From Gymnothorax reevesii (Eukaryota; Chordata; Actinopteri; Anguilliformes; Muraenidae), in NCBI GenBank assembly GCA_029721435.1, contig CM056577.1, positions 26,739,719 to 26,803,718 on the forward strand: a DNA stretch of 64,000 nucleotides. The letters run 5' to 3'. The position numbers were made by a program, and so were the translations under genes. The notes beneath the pieces were generated by a model that was given only the letters and a program-made list of their open reading frames with translations, was not told the DNA's origin and made no database searches. Shown piece after piece: positions 1-12,000 of the stretch (its first letter is position 1; every line of letters starts with the position of its first letter).

Positions 1-374
1 CCTATCTTCACCTCAAACAAAAAAGCACACTGCTTTCAACTCTTAGACGCCTCATTTAGCAGCTAATTTGTAAAATCAGAAGTGCCATATTAGGGTTGAA
101 AGGGAAGCCCTCAGGGCAGTAGATTCCAGTGGTACCTCTCCTTAACCAAATATATACGTGAATCTAAATACATTTCTCTAATTATTTTACCTGCTTGTTT
201 TAAACTAATCAGTCCCCATCATTTACTCTGTTTCACAACATCTACTTGCCAGTGTAATGAGATTTAATTACAGCAACATAAGCTCAACAGCGGAACACGA
301 AATGTCAACATGCAAGGTCTCCTGTATAAGAGCAGGAGAAGCCAGTTCTGGTCCCGAGGAGACTCCGGGTACAG
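1..374. other. AT-rich intergenic DNA, nothing recognised
   Basis: I see no coding, RNA or clear repeat signal here. It is ordinary AT-rich DNA leading into the SINE-like repeat. Confidence 0.5.
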
Positions 375-757
375 GGGAGGCTGGGGTCCGATGAGCCATG
401 AGGTCTAATGAGCCTCACAGCAAGAAGGTTGTGAGTTCGAATCCAGCCTGGGGCCTTTCCGTGTGGAGGTTGCATGTTCTCCCCGTGTTCGCGTGGGGTT
501 CCTCCGGGTGCACCGGTTTCCCCCACCCACAAAAAACATGCAATATAGAGAATATTTGGTGGTGGTCGGAGGGGCCGTAGGCGCGTACTGGCCACCACGC
601 TTCCGTCAGCCAGCCCAAGGGCAGCTGTGGCTACAAAAAATGTAGTTTACCACCATCAGAGCATGAATGTGTGAGTGATTGAATAATGTGTCCATTGTGA
701 AGCGTCTTTGAGTGCCCAGAAAAGCGCTATATAAAACTGATGCATTATTATTATTAG
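375..757 (+). repeat. tRNA-derived SINE-like fish repeat
   Basis: The block contains a pol III B-box-like segment (gagttcgaatcc, about 434-445). It follows a stretch reading cctcacagcaagaagg, which is typical of the tRNA-like head of a very common fish repeat. The body has the familiar segment gcatgttctccccgtgttcg, then ccggtttcccccaccc. The 3' tail reads aagcgctatataaaac and ends in a short (ATT)n tract (about 745-755), as in LINE-derived SINE tails. The A box and 5' edge are eroded, so the left boundary is approximate. The family assignment (V-SINE or similar core SINE) is from memory of fish repeats. ORFs overlapping it on both strands are by-products of its sequence, not genes. Confidence 0.75.
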
Positions 758-3700
758 ATGGCTAATTTATCCCCATGACTCATCAGTCAATGGTCAAATA
801 TTTTGCCTATTTTAAGTAGCTCTGTCATTGATAGACGGGAAAATAGTGATTTGGCTCATTGGTCCCCATATGGCTTGTCTCCCCTACTCTCATGGAATAC
901 TCTTCATCAACTGAATTGGCAGGAGTATATCTCAGGAGAACTTTACTCATTCACTCAAAGAGCTTGTTAGACAAGTCACAGACCATCACAGTCTAGATTG
1001 TTATTGAATCATTGAGTTTCCAAAGGGCCCAACACCAATGAATTAGAGATCTGCATGTTTTATAACAAAAAGGGGAACATTCTAGTTATTTCAGTGACAC
1101 TCTCTTGTTAAGAAATAAACTAAAAATATATGGGTCATAACATATGGGCAAAAAAATAAATCAATTTTTCCCTCTCTTGAAAAAGAGTGTTTCTTGGAGT
1201 TGGGCCCTTCGGAAACTCGAGGATTCAATTGCATGTTGCTACTATAGCTGTAGTCACAGCCCAAGTGTTTTGCCTGTCAGTTGTGCAGTACAAACTTTCA
1301 AAATTCGATCTCCCTCCCCTGAACAACTTTCCGTGGCTCATGGCCAATCACAGTGCACCTTGTGTCACCGTCTGTCCTGCGTGTCTGTAATGAAAGAAGA
1401 AGGACCTTCATCTGATCTCTACCGACACCACTATCAACTCCCAGGTTCTTCCATCAACAGTATTTCACTCGACATCCTCCACCAAGACACTAGCTTTCTT
1501 AAGTTGGGCGCGTGTTGTTAGAGACGTCACTGTGGCGGAGAGGGGAAAGGATTCAACATAAGTTAAGCTGACAGCTGCCAAAAACACCTTGGCCTCACAA
1601 ATATCAGAAGAGTGACTGTGTTGGACCTTGACAGCATTCTTTTGCATAGAACCAAGTCTCCCTCTTATAAATCCGATTGGCTCTTGTTCCAGATCATCAC
1701 AGCAGTCAGATCAGAGATCCTCTGGTCTCATTGAATCAGCAGAAGTGGAACATAGCCTAAAATAATACTGTACAGTGGTAAAGCACAAAGATTTCTTATT
1801 CATTTTTGCATTTTCTACAACTCTCTCTCTCCCCACTTTGAAAGACTATAAAATATTCATTAGGAATTTCCAAGCTAAATGGGACAAATGAGAAAAACCA
1901 CAGTAGTTGTCTGTCAAATAGCATTCAGCACATGTTACAAAACAAATAAGTTAACAAGTGAAAAAAGCCTCAATAATTTAAATAATATATACTTTATTTA
2001 TTTCATCCATCAACCCCCCCCCCCCCCCGTAAACAGCCTTATTTCATTAAAATGATGCCATAAGGATTGACGGTGAGCAACAAGCTGCCATCTTATACTG
2101 TGCACCTACTATGTGTAATTCTTACCCTATTCTTCATCTCTAAGCATAAGACACAAACACTGTGACACATCTTCCACCACTGCATCCTCATGCTACTTTT
2201 AGTCAGCATTTAATTGGATTTAAATGAGGCTATTTAAGTAACACGCACAGTTGTTCAAGCCTGTCCTGTTGTCGCATACCCAGGGGCTAGAGGAAGCACT
2301 AATGGTTTGTTCTCCAGAACAAAACTGAGCCAAAACAACATTCACATTAATGGTATTTATCAAGGGTAACAATGGGCGTGTATACTATCTAAGTTTGCCT
2401 AATGAGCCTGTTGTACGGTTGTCACGCCCTAGTTGAGGGTATAAATCAGGCCGATAAGCACCGCAAACAGTTCTCCACCTTTAAAATCACCTTAAACTTG
2501 CACTCAGTCTCACACTCCATTTACTGAAGATGACTGCATTCCCACTTAACCCCTTGAGCTCTGGGGTTTTGCTGGAGTTTGGCTGAGGTAGGTTTTTGTA
2601 GTAATATGGATTAACAGTTGGTGCAATAATGATCCATGAACACAAATTCTGCTCCACTCAAAACTTTTTGGGCTCTAATTTCTTGGCGCAGCGCAGGGTG
2701 GCGTAGCTTGACGCCACCCTGGTAATTACCTGGTGGTAATTTCGTCTGGTGCAGCCCGCGCAGTAGTTATTTCGTGAGGTGCAACACCATGCGCAGCCTT
2801 TGGTAGACATATGTGCGCCGAGATGGGTGTGGCGGTTTAGTAGGGGGAGGTGTCACATATTCATCAAGAAGCAGTGACAAATTCATAGAAAAAGTCTCCG
2901 CTGGAGTTGTGCAGAAAGCTCGCCAGCTCCAACCTGGTTCACTTTCTGTGCAGTGGTAATTTGGTTGACCGGCGCACAGTGCGCACACGTCACCGAAACC
3001 TCACAGGCAGGTTTCCAGAATGTCAGGCACATTTCAATACAGTAAATAATTACCGCAACCACTGTTTAATGTAACTCTCTGAATCAGCACATAAATTATA
3101 GTATCTATATCGATTGTCCTGATGTCAGATTAAAGGTGGTTGGCACGCGAAATGGAAACTCGACCTGGCTTAATCAAGGCAGCTGAATCAGTGATGCAAA
3201 TTAATGAATTAACACCTCTCTCAGCCAACCACAAACTGCCTCGGCGTCAGGCAGTGTGTGTATAATGCTTGCGTTCTATGGTCAGTAAAGCCGCTTGCAC
3301 ACTGGATGCAAAACAATTTTTTTGCACGAATGATTACAGTCAAAATCACTGCAAAGACGCGATAGTCGGACGCGGTTTTAATTCGCCGCGCCTGCGCCTG
3401 GTCTACGAATTTAGAGCCCTTTAGCTTGACTTGTGAGATCCATTGTGGTGGACATGAGCGGTAATGCACTTATGGTTGGTATTTTTGGGAAGAGTACACT
3501 CTCAATTTCAAGAGATTCCCTTTATGTCGATGTGGAGCGCAGTAAATCTTTTTTACCAGCACACATAATTTGTTTGTTCTCGATCCTCTGCGGCTCATGT
3601 AATTATAATTTTTTTTAATCGCAAATTGTGTTTTTCAGATATGGTTTGGACTACATATTAATTAATTACTGTTTAACGAGCCTCAAGCCCTCCAAAAATG

Positions 3701-4606
3701 TAAATAAAGCACAGTGTGCCACGACACACCTTTTCTAATACAATTTAATGCTGTTTTGGACCTTGTTCCTGGCCCGTCTCAGGCAAACAGTTGAGTAAGA
3801 GGGGGTCTGGCTTAAGGACACACTCAAGAAGATTTAATGAAATCTCAAGTATGATTTTGATTTTTTTTAAGTAAAAACCTTTTTTTATAGTCTTTCGTAA
3901 AGTTCCAAGCTGAAAGTGCCATTTAATACTTAATGCTCACGCTGTCTTGGGTCTCCATAGTTTAAAACTGGTGATCTATGGCTCTGTCTTTTCAGTGCTT
4001 TGCAGGGGAGACTGATTTCCAATGAGCCATATCACTATTTTGCCTATTCTAAGCAGCAGTGTCATCTATTAATTACAATTATGTGACATGGCACACTGTT
4101 CCCATGGCTCATAGGACCGCAGAGTACCCTACCCTTTAACAGTGCAGGAAAAATACATTTAAAAAACTCATTTCATTTCTTCAGCTTGCGGTAGATATTT
4201 GCTTCAGAGGGATGTCTGTGAAAACCAAGTTGCCATTTGCAACATATTGTCAAATGTGCCCTGAAAGCTCATTAGCTTATTAGTAGATGTTGCAGAAACA
4301 CAATGTTTTTCCGGGTTGGAAAATGTTGTTTTGTTTTTTTGCGTATTTTGTCATTGTTTTTATTATTTTTCATGTTTCATTGTTTAGTTTTAGCTGTTCA
4401 TAGCATTAGGTTAGCATTTCCATTCTCTCTCACTCACCACATGCTTTCTTTTTCCCCACTGGCTCACGTGCACAGCCCCTCCCCCCACTGTTCATTGTTT
4501 TATTTCCTCAGCATTTGCGGCCACATCTCCCTGCGTGCATTCAACTCCCCTTCACACCTGTTGCCCACCAAAAAATTTATCACTTATAACTTATAACTTA
4601 TAACCC
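758..4606. other. Intergenic DNA without supported genes
   Basis: AT-rich DNA with small ORFs that lack family similarity or exon structure. It includes a C15 run at about 2014-2028. A more GC-rich patch at about 2670-3430 has several short repeated words (ggtaatt, ggtgca, gcgcagc) and CpG-rich segments, which may be an old DNA-transposon remnant. A segment near 2546 (ttaaccccttgagctc) resembles the end of a TTAA-target element, but I could not find its partner. Confidence 0.45.
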
Positions 4607-4610
4607 TTAA

Positions 4611-4862
4611 AGGTCCTCTATTATGTCACCAGGTGCAGAGCCAATTAGTCACTACAAGCCATTTAAAAATCTTTTCCCTCTTGACATCACATGGGGAAAT
4701 AACCAATCAGAGGCAACAAGGACTGATCACCTTCAGCCATGCAGTCAATCAGATTTCATTATTCTGGGTGGTCACTCCTCCTTGTGATGTCAGGAGGGGT
4801 AGATTTTTAACTGGCTCATCATGGCTAATTAGCTGTGCACTTGGTGGCATAATAGGGGACCT
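4611..4862. mobile_element. 252-bp MITE with TTAA target-site duplication
   Basis: The left end reads aggtcctctattatg and the right end cataataggggacct. These are inverted complements apart from one base. Both ends are flanked directly by TTAA (4607-4610 and 4863-4866). A TTAA target duplication is the hallmark of piggyBac and Kolobok superfamilies. The inside is non-coding, so this is a non-autonomous copy. The near-intact ends suggest a moderately recent insertion. Confidence 0.85.
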
Positions 4863-4866
4863 TTAA

Positions 4867-5575
4867 TACAGCTTTCACTCTCCATTGGGCTTTGCAAGTT
4901 TGTCTTAGCCTGTTTCCCAGTGCCTGGCATACGAGCAGTTCTGAGACTTCCATGTGTAACATTTGGTTTGTGATTTCCAGTTTCCAATTCTGTCTTGCCC
5001 TTTGGGTCTCACTGAATACCCATGCTTAATTTGCATTTTGACTTTTTAGTTTTTTGATACTCTCTTTGTGATTTTGATTACATTGATTACCGACTTCCTG
5101 GTTCTTGGACTGTTACTGAATATTTTTTTGGATTTGCCCCTCTGTACCAAAGTGTCAATGCCTGTCACTAACCTTGATTGCCTATCTTGATTTTCAGTAA
5201 AGCATGATCTCCATCCATGAATGAGTTCTGACTCTGCCTCCAGTCAATGTTCTTTGGTCAGATTTCACTTTTTCATAAAAACAAGTGTGCACTATAGCTC
5301 TCATGAAAAAAGCTATCCAACGTTAAGTGACATGGCCAGGAAATGAGCAAGAATTAAACAAATAGACTAAGTTTAGACCATTAAAAAGCCTTTTTTTTTG
5401 CTAATTTGGCTTGGCCTTTTTTTCTGCCCAGGAGTACACTTGAAATAAGTGGAACAGATTAAACTTTGCACCCCTTATCGTATTTCCTGTCCTCCAGTTG
5501 CAGAATATTCAGTAGTGTTTTGAATAAGAAAAACTCACTAAGTATCCATATCCATCGCAGCTGCTGCCATGGTAA
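4867..5575. other. Possible eroded LTR-type repeat; no gene
   Basis: The stretch at about 4885-5230 is T-rich on the plus strand, with many gatttt/ctgactt words and a late agtaaagc that could be an eroded polyadenylation signal. This resembles the R/U5 part of the solo LTR at 41092-41788, but I found no ends or target duplication. The rest looks like plain AT-rich DNA. Confidence 0.3.
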
Positions 5576-5866
5576 CTAATAGTTACCCTGGATGTAACTC
5601 CAGTTCTATGAGTATGTGCATAGCCCTCTAACGGGCTTCGCTAGTGGTTACCCCTACGAGGCTCCGCCTCGATGCCTGAGAAAGAAAATTGAACTCACCT
5701 GCTCCGTAGGAGGGGGTAGCATACTCACCTCCCATAAAGCCCTGGTGTTGCCAATGCTCGTCTCCCTTTGAAACTCAGCATCCGACACTCGGGGCCACCT
5801 GGGCAAGTTGTTAGAGGGCTATGCACGTATTCATAGCACTGAAGTTACATCCAGGGTAACTATTAG
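5576..5866. repeat. 57-bp inverted repeats of the DIRS terminus
   Basis: The left arm, 5576-5632, begins ctaatagttaccctggatgt. The right arm, 5810-5866, is its reverse complement with only three mismatches. The spacer is 177 bp. Immediately right of the right arm (about 5865-5920), sequence similar to the left arm and its neighbour occurs again in direct orientation (ccctctaacgggcttc at 5624 and 5890). So terminal repeat units are present in both orientations, consistent with DIRS inverted terminal repeats or an internal complementary region, or with two element ends joined together. Confidence 0.8.
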
Positions 5867-6270
5867 TTCTATTTTGTACGTGCTCCGCCCTCTAACGGGC
5901 TTCACTATTGGTTACACCTAAGGCGAAGGCTGTTAGTGATGGATGTACCCAGGTGGACCCTGGCCACGCAGATCCTCTCGCAACCAAGCAAAACCTGTCC
6001 ACACCCTGGGGCGCACACCGCCAGACTGCCTACCCCGCCCCAGGTGGTGGCAAAGTAGCACCCAAACCATTACTAGCGCTGGGAGGGGACCCTTCCTTGT
6101 CAGGCCCCTCCCAGGGAAAAATGGAAGGGTCTGACCGTTGTATTTCCAATAACAAGGTTCGTACCTGTGGGGGGGGAATGCCAGAGTGCCTTGCGTCAAG
6201 CTGCGGACCACCGACATCAGCCGTTACTTGAAAAGGGGACTTCCTCTGATAGCGTTCCCCCATGTCGGCC

Positions 6271-7566
6271 TCATACCCCCAGGTAGGCACACCGGAGTGT
6301 TACACACCCAGACCATGGTACCAACATAACCACAGCTACTGCTGGAAGGGGCTCTCTCCCCAATGGGGTCTCCCACCCCAATCTCCTCTCTTGGGAGAGG
6401 CCATGTGACTTTCTCATGACACGCAAGTCCAATTGCAGCCCTAGATACAGCACTGCTTGACTGGGCTGCAAGGTGCTCTTGTCGTAATTGATGGTAAAAC
6501 CCAGCTGTGTAATATGCCGCATTACCAGGGCCGTGTGGCGGGTTACCACCTGCTCGGAGTGGGCTAAGATCAGCCTATCCTCCAGATAGGCCAGGATCCA
6601 TATCACTTCCCGCTGGAGTGGCGCTAATGCTCCCTCCACGCATTTGGAGAAGGTCCGAGGTGCCAGGGAATACCTTAACGGGAGGTACTTTGATTTTCCA
6701 CTGCAGAGCGCAGGAACTTCTGATGGTGCGGCAGAATTGGGAAAATGAAAATAGGCATCCTTCAGGTCTATTGACGTCATCCAATTGCCAGGTCTGACAC
6801 ATTCCAGCAGAGACTTCACCGTCAGCATCCGGAATGGTCTGCGCGCAATGTGAGCGTTCAGTTCCCGTAGATCCAAAATAGGTCTGAGGCCCCCTGACTT
6901 TTTGGGGATCAGAAATTAAGGGGAATAAAACCCTGCTTGAGCTTCTGACAGAGGGACCGGCACTACTGCCCCCTTCTGTAGGAGCGAGTTCACTTCCTCC
7001 TTCAGGACCTCCTTCAAAATGGAATTGGGGAGCCTTGTCCGCACAATTCCCTTGAATGGGGGTGGACAACACTGGAACTGCAAAGCGTACCCCTTCCGCA
7101 ATGCTCTGTCCAGCCAGACTGGGATGGGGGCACACAAACTCACCCAAACTTGGTAAGGGAGGATTCGACCGGGGGGTCCCCCCCGAAAGGGCTTAGAGGA
7201 TAACAGCAGTAAAGCTTCTGCTGCGTTCCCGTGCACACTGCCCGGTGATTCACTCACCATAGGTAGCGAGTGTACGGCTACTTCCGCGTTTGGAAGTCCC
7301 CCGTCTTTAATTTTAGACACGCTGACGTCCGAACAGGCCTCAACCTGTGGCACTAAATGAGTGAAGGTCTCCTTCACAGGTTTGCACCTCTCAGTATTCT
7401 TCGACACGTCAAGCGCCTTGGAGCCAAAATGGCAGGTCACTCCACTTCCGTGCAACCCGGAAGAAGAAGCCTCTTGACCTACACCAAACACTCTGCTGGA
7501 GCCAGCCCAGCTAGCAGGGTTGGATTCGTGCTGGCCGTCTGCCTCAATTCCCAATCGTTTTCTCAC
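6271..7566 (-). pseudogene. DIRS reverse transcriptase remnant
   Basis: Three minus-strand frames join into one RT-like reading. An upstream linker at about 6916-7566 ends in an ILKEVLKEEVNSLLQKGAV segment. It then passes through frameshifts near 6900 and 6740 into a core with LRELNAHIARRPFRMLT, SIDLKDAYFHF and SLAPRTFSKC, as in DIRS RTs. The catalytic YxDD box reads YLED (about residue 97-100 of the 6271-6876 frame), a D-to-E change that should disable polymerisation. Sequence downstream of the LYLGLQLD segment loses similarity, so RNase H and recombinase are missing. Encoded function in an intact element would be copying the element RNA into DNA. Non-functional here. Confidence 0.85.
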
Positions 7567-7830
7567 TGGTACCGAACCAGGAAAAAGAGCTTCATTTTGA
7601 TTTGAGCCAACACAGACTGATGGAAGGGTTTTAAGTTTTGGTTTAACCCCGGAGTTTGATTGTGTGCCACCTCCACGGGTAGGACCACGCCACCCCTGCC
7701 GGCGAAGCTAGCCAGTGCCCCATAAATAAGCTATTAGCCGGCGAGTCCCCGACTCGAGGACCAGAGTTTAGGGAATGCGAAGAGAAAACACATGCCTCGC
7801 ACTCCATGTCTCTCTCGCTAAACCCCTTTG

Positions 7831-9000
7831 TCAAAGGAAGGACTGTTCCACTTCCCCCGGTAGGTTGTACCAGATTACCTTGTGCGCTAACACCTGAAAC
7901 AGCCAGCGTATCAGTGTGTGCAATACAACAAGACAACCCAGAGACCTCATACTGGTAACGTCTTTTCGGCTCCGGCGAGGCTGCTGAGGCTGAGGTAAAG
8001 GGCGTTGCGGCTCAGGATCCGGTTGATTCGGCACCATGGAAGACCGGTCGTCCGAAGACCGGCGACGGCGGCGACTTGGCGGTGGCTGGGAGAAACTGGG
8101 CCAGTGGGGCTGCTGTTGCGGGCGAATGTGCAAGCCCAGCTGCTCCGATGCCTTCCTTGCTGCTTCTAACCGGTCCACCATAACCTGGATGTCCGGACCG
8201 AAGAGCGAGTTGGTTGTGATGGGCGCATTGATCAGCCCCCGTTTCTTATTTTCCTTGAGCAAAGACAGCCCCAGCCAGAGGTGGCGGTGCCCCACCTGCG
8301 CAGCTCCCATGCTACGGCCCCCAACAATCGTGAATGCCTGCGACATCCGGAGCATGGCCGCTGGCGTCGTCTGCATCTCCACGATCTCCTCGGGCGACAG
8401 CTCCGCCTTCTGGTGGGTCAGCCTATCCATTGAACCTGCGAGGAAGGCCATATTGTTAGCTAGCGCAACCACCTGAGCTGCGCTAGCATAACATCGGTCA
8501 AACAGGGCCGCCGACATCCTGTCCCTCTCGGACGGGAGCAGCGGCCGACCGCCTGGCCACATGGAAGCGGTTGGGAGCACCATCTCACCACATCTTCTAC
8601 AGCCGGGGCTCCGACATCCCACTCCCAATCTTCCAAAGTCGAGTACGGTGCATACGCCATCACCGGGGACTTGGCGGCCATGGGATTTCTCCAGTCTCGC
8701 TGCGCGTAACCAAAGAAGGGCGCCATCCTGCGATATACCACCTTGGGGCGTGGCTTCGACTTCGGCTGGGCCAGCAGACCGATGGTGAAGTCGTCCGCCT
8801 GATCACTGGAGGGCTGCGGTGGTAGGGGCATCCCCATCCTCTCCGCCGCGGCCTGGAACAACTCAGGGAGGTCATCCAGCAGGTAGCGATGCTCCGGGGG
8901 CGGCTCATCGTCCCACTGATGGGTCTTTTTGGAGGCAGAATTGAGCAAATTTGGGCTCTCAAAAAAAAAAACAAATGAGCACAACGTGCCACACCTGATA
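7831..9000 (-). pseudogene. DIRS gag-like ORF1 remnant, one frameshift
   Basis: The N-terminal part is in the 8460-9068 frame, with a DDLPELFQAAAERMG segment and YAPYSTLEDWEWDVGAPAVE. It shifts near 8570 into the 7831-8628 frame, which continues with ASAAQVVALANNMAFLAGSM, HRHLWLGLSLLKENKK and a Gln/Pro/Arg-rich C-terminus. This matches the architecture of ORF1 proteins of vertebrate DIRS elements, which are probably nucleocapsid-like. It lies upstream of the RT remnant on the same strand, in expected order. The frameshift means no full product can be made. Confidence 0.75.
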
Positions 9001-9068
9001 GGTACAATTGGCTGAGAACTGCCAGCTGCGACAATAGCACTATCACACAAAAAAAATTCAGTTATCAA

Positions 9069-12000
9069 TCATGAGTTCAAAGGGAGATGCGAAATACAGG
9101 TGGTGGAATTGCATTAGGCTTATGTGTTGGAGTTACATGGCATCTTGCTAATAAGCCAAATTTGAATTAAGTTTCCGAGGAGTTCAGCCAAGAAAGCCCA
9201 CAAATTGTTTGTTTACTTACTTGTTGTGTTTGCAAACTCATTTATAGGTCTTTTTTTATCTAATCCAGATATTTTTTTAACAAGAAAAGAGGCCCCTCAG
9301 CTCTTTCATTTCAATTTATTTATTTATTTTAAAAAAACTACTAAATATGCAAACTTCCCATGGCAACAGAGACTTAATTGATACCTTCCCTATCTCATCT
9401 TTATAATGGTTTGCAGCTCAGGAAATAGTGTAAAACAATCCACATTCGGACAGACTGAGTACTTCAGAGGAGCATGAGCTCAAAAGCAGATATATCGGAT
9501 ATATAGTCTGACATTAGGAATATAGTCTGACATTGTTCAGGACATTCATTATTTATTTGGCCCTATGCTCCATAATTTTATATTTGTATTAAAACCATTC
9601 AAAGAATCTCAGCAAATTGGTAAAGGAATATCATTTACACACAAAGTGCATTTAAAGATACTGTACATTAAGAGCTGTCTATCAGTGATTGCTGTTTGAC
9701 ATCATGATTAAATTATCTGCACAAGTAACATTTGTTTGTGAGGCAAAAATAGCCTGGATCCAGTCGGTGATTGTGAGTCCAAAATGACAGAGAAGAGTAG
9801 CGCTTCGTTGGCGGTATCAAAGCCTTTGGTTACCTCACTTTTGAATGCCTGCTGCGGTTTACTTTGTTTGATTCAGCAACAGTTGCTAAGGCTAATTGGT
9901 AGAATGACCCGCACATATATTTGCGATCGCACTGAGGTACGTTGCATCAAGACGTTGTGAGGCATTTTCTTATGCGCAGAAGATGACAATGTAAAATGTC
10001 CACGATTAACCACAGCTTTCTAGGGAAACTTCGAATTTTAGATGACATGTCAAGTTCAAAGAGAAAGATACATTCTTTAGAGACTGTAGTGAAATTTACT
10101 GAGCTAAATTGGGCAACATATTGCCCTATTTGGCAATTTATTAACTCTGAAGGAGATGAAATAATATTTATTTTCGTAAATAAAGATCCTGACTGAGCCG
10201 TATTTAAAGTTTAACTCCTAGGGCGAGCCCCTCTAGTGAACACAGTGACCCAAAGTTGGAGTTGACCGAGTCAGTAATTACAACCATAATTACAGCCATA
10301 TCTACCTAGCCCCCTCTCACCCATAACCCCCGCCAAATGCCCCTCCACCCCAAGTGCCTCCCCTAAACCTGTCTCTCTGACTCGTCAGCCCTTGGCCCCG
10401 CGCGAGCCCTGTAATTAAAAGTCAGCTCTGACATTCTTTGGATACTGCGAGCAAACGATTGAAAATTAGGCGCACGGATTAATGAGGAGTGGAGGGGGAT
10501 AGCGCCATTACGTGGGCGCCGTTTCAGTCTGAGACATTTGAGGCTAATTGGAGATGACCCAAACGGCAAGGCCGGTGGAGTCGCCGAGGCTCAAGGCTTC
10601 TTCGCTCCCAAGCACGCCCAGCAACACGCAAGGCCATAGCTGCCCTCTATTCATCTTAATTGCTATATTTGAGTCTTGCTGATATTTTTTTTCTAACCTT
10701 ACCCGCTTTTGTAGCTCATGATTTGTAGATCATTATGTGCCCTTTCCCCGGGAATGACAGTGAGGCTAATTTGCAAGGGGCTGATGGCATAGAGAGGGCG
10801 TGAGGTTAAAGCCAATTTGGCCAAATGAGAGAGACAGTCATACACAAAGAATATAAACAAAGACCCCTGCATTTTATTTTCATACGTTTGTTTAATGAAA
10901 GGGATTTTTTTAAACTCAGTATTAAGTCTCCGAAAATATTTTTATTTTTGAAAAAGAGGAACAGGAGAGGATAAACAGAGATAGCCTTCTGAAGATCAGC
11001 GCCGTCAGCGCCAAGCGATGTCCTTCGTTGTTGTTTTGCCACGGTTATTGCGCAGAGCAGAGAAAGATGTCAGTCAATGACACACGTCCCGAGCCCTGCG
11101 TGTCACAGTGATTTTTGTCAGCAGGGGGGATTTGAATCAGAGGTTTGAAACACTAAGAACAGGAGCTTAAGGAGGATGTTGCTCATAACTATACAGGCTA
11201 GACCTTTGCTATTGAAACTCCCAGCAGGCATCTGGTGGGTGGAGCGGATGCCAGTATTGCGTCTTCATTAATGCAATTAGCTCATCCGGAGAGAGAGAAG
11301 TGGAAGATACTGCAGCTCTATTGAGCTGCAGAGAAAATCAACTGAGACCCCACTGGTGCAGTTTTACGAAGCCAGGCTATACCTTTCAGCCGTATGAAAG
11401 ATGTATTTTTGCGGTCTTGAGCCATTATCAATGAGTTGGCCTTGTAAATGAAGAGACTGGAGTGCGTGCGGATCTGCATTTATTCTGGAGGAATTTATAA
11501 TCTTACAGGTTGTATTGTTCAATACCTGTGAAAACATGAAAGCTGGTTAGTGTTTCCAGTGTGAGGTTCTTTATGACTGGAAGTAAAGTAGGATCTGTCC
11601 CCTTAACTCGCTTCGTAGTAGAAAATGGCAGAGAACATACATACACTATATGTGGGTTTGTTTGCACCCTGGCTAATAGCCGCTGCTTAAGGGTAGGGAC
11701 TATATCAGGTCCTTGCGGCTCTCTTCACCTGATGATTACATATGGTATCAAACACTTATGCACAAGTGCAGATTCTAAGCTGTTACTGAGGGAAATCTCT
11801 TATACAGTGCATTTTGTTTTCACCTAGTAGAAATGGCAGATTTTTTTATACACGGGACCCGAGTTTCATAATGATTCCATTATGACTTTGAGAATGTACC
11901 TGTGCTGGTGTTTTTTGATTAATCAGGTGTACTCAACTGCTCCTACTGTGCAGGTATGAAAGGGCTTTCAGCACGTAGTTTCGATCCATTGTTTGCTCCA

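Larger units (their letters stand above)
5576..9068 (-). mobile_element. Degenerate DIRS-like retrotransposon
   Basis: The interval holds a gag-like region (about 7950-9000) and a reverse-transcriptase region (about 6400-7570), both on the minus strand, with an inverted-repeat terminal structure at its left, 3' side (5576-5866). DIRS elements use a tyrosine recombinase and have split or inverted terminal repeats instead of normal LTRs. RNase H, methyltransferase-like and tyrosine-recombinase regions, expected after RT, are not recognisable, so most of the 3' half is deleted. Several frameshifts and a changed RT catalytic motif show it is dead. The right (5') edge is uncertain; I saw no matching terminal repeat near 9.07 kb. 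Confidence 0.85.

Noticed and set aside
1144..1521. 125-codon ORF
   Set aside because: No domain, no exon-like flanks, no codon regularity; consistent with chance.
2546..2600. Possible TTAA element end (ttaaccccttgagctc)
   Set aside because: No inverted partner with a second TTAA could be found downstream or upstream.
5908..6231. 107-codon plus-strand ORF near the DIRS terminus
   Set aside because: It lies in the terminal or untranslated part of the DIRS relic with open frames on both strands; no protein similarity recognised.
8036..8476. 146-codon plus-strand ORF over the DIRS gag region
   Set aside because: It is antisense to the gag-like frame, which has recognisable DIRS features; the plus frame is a shadow.
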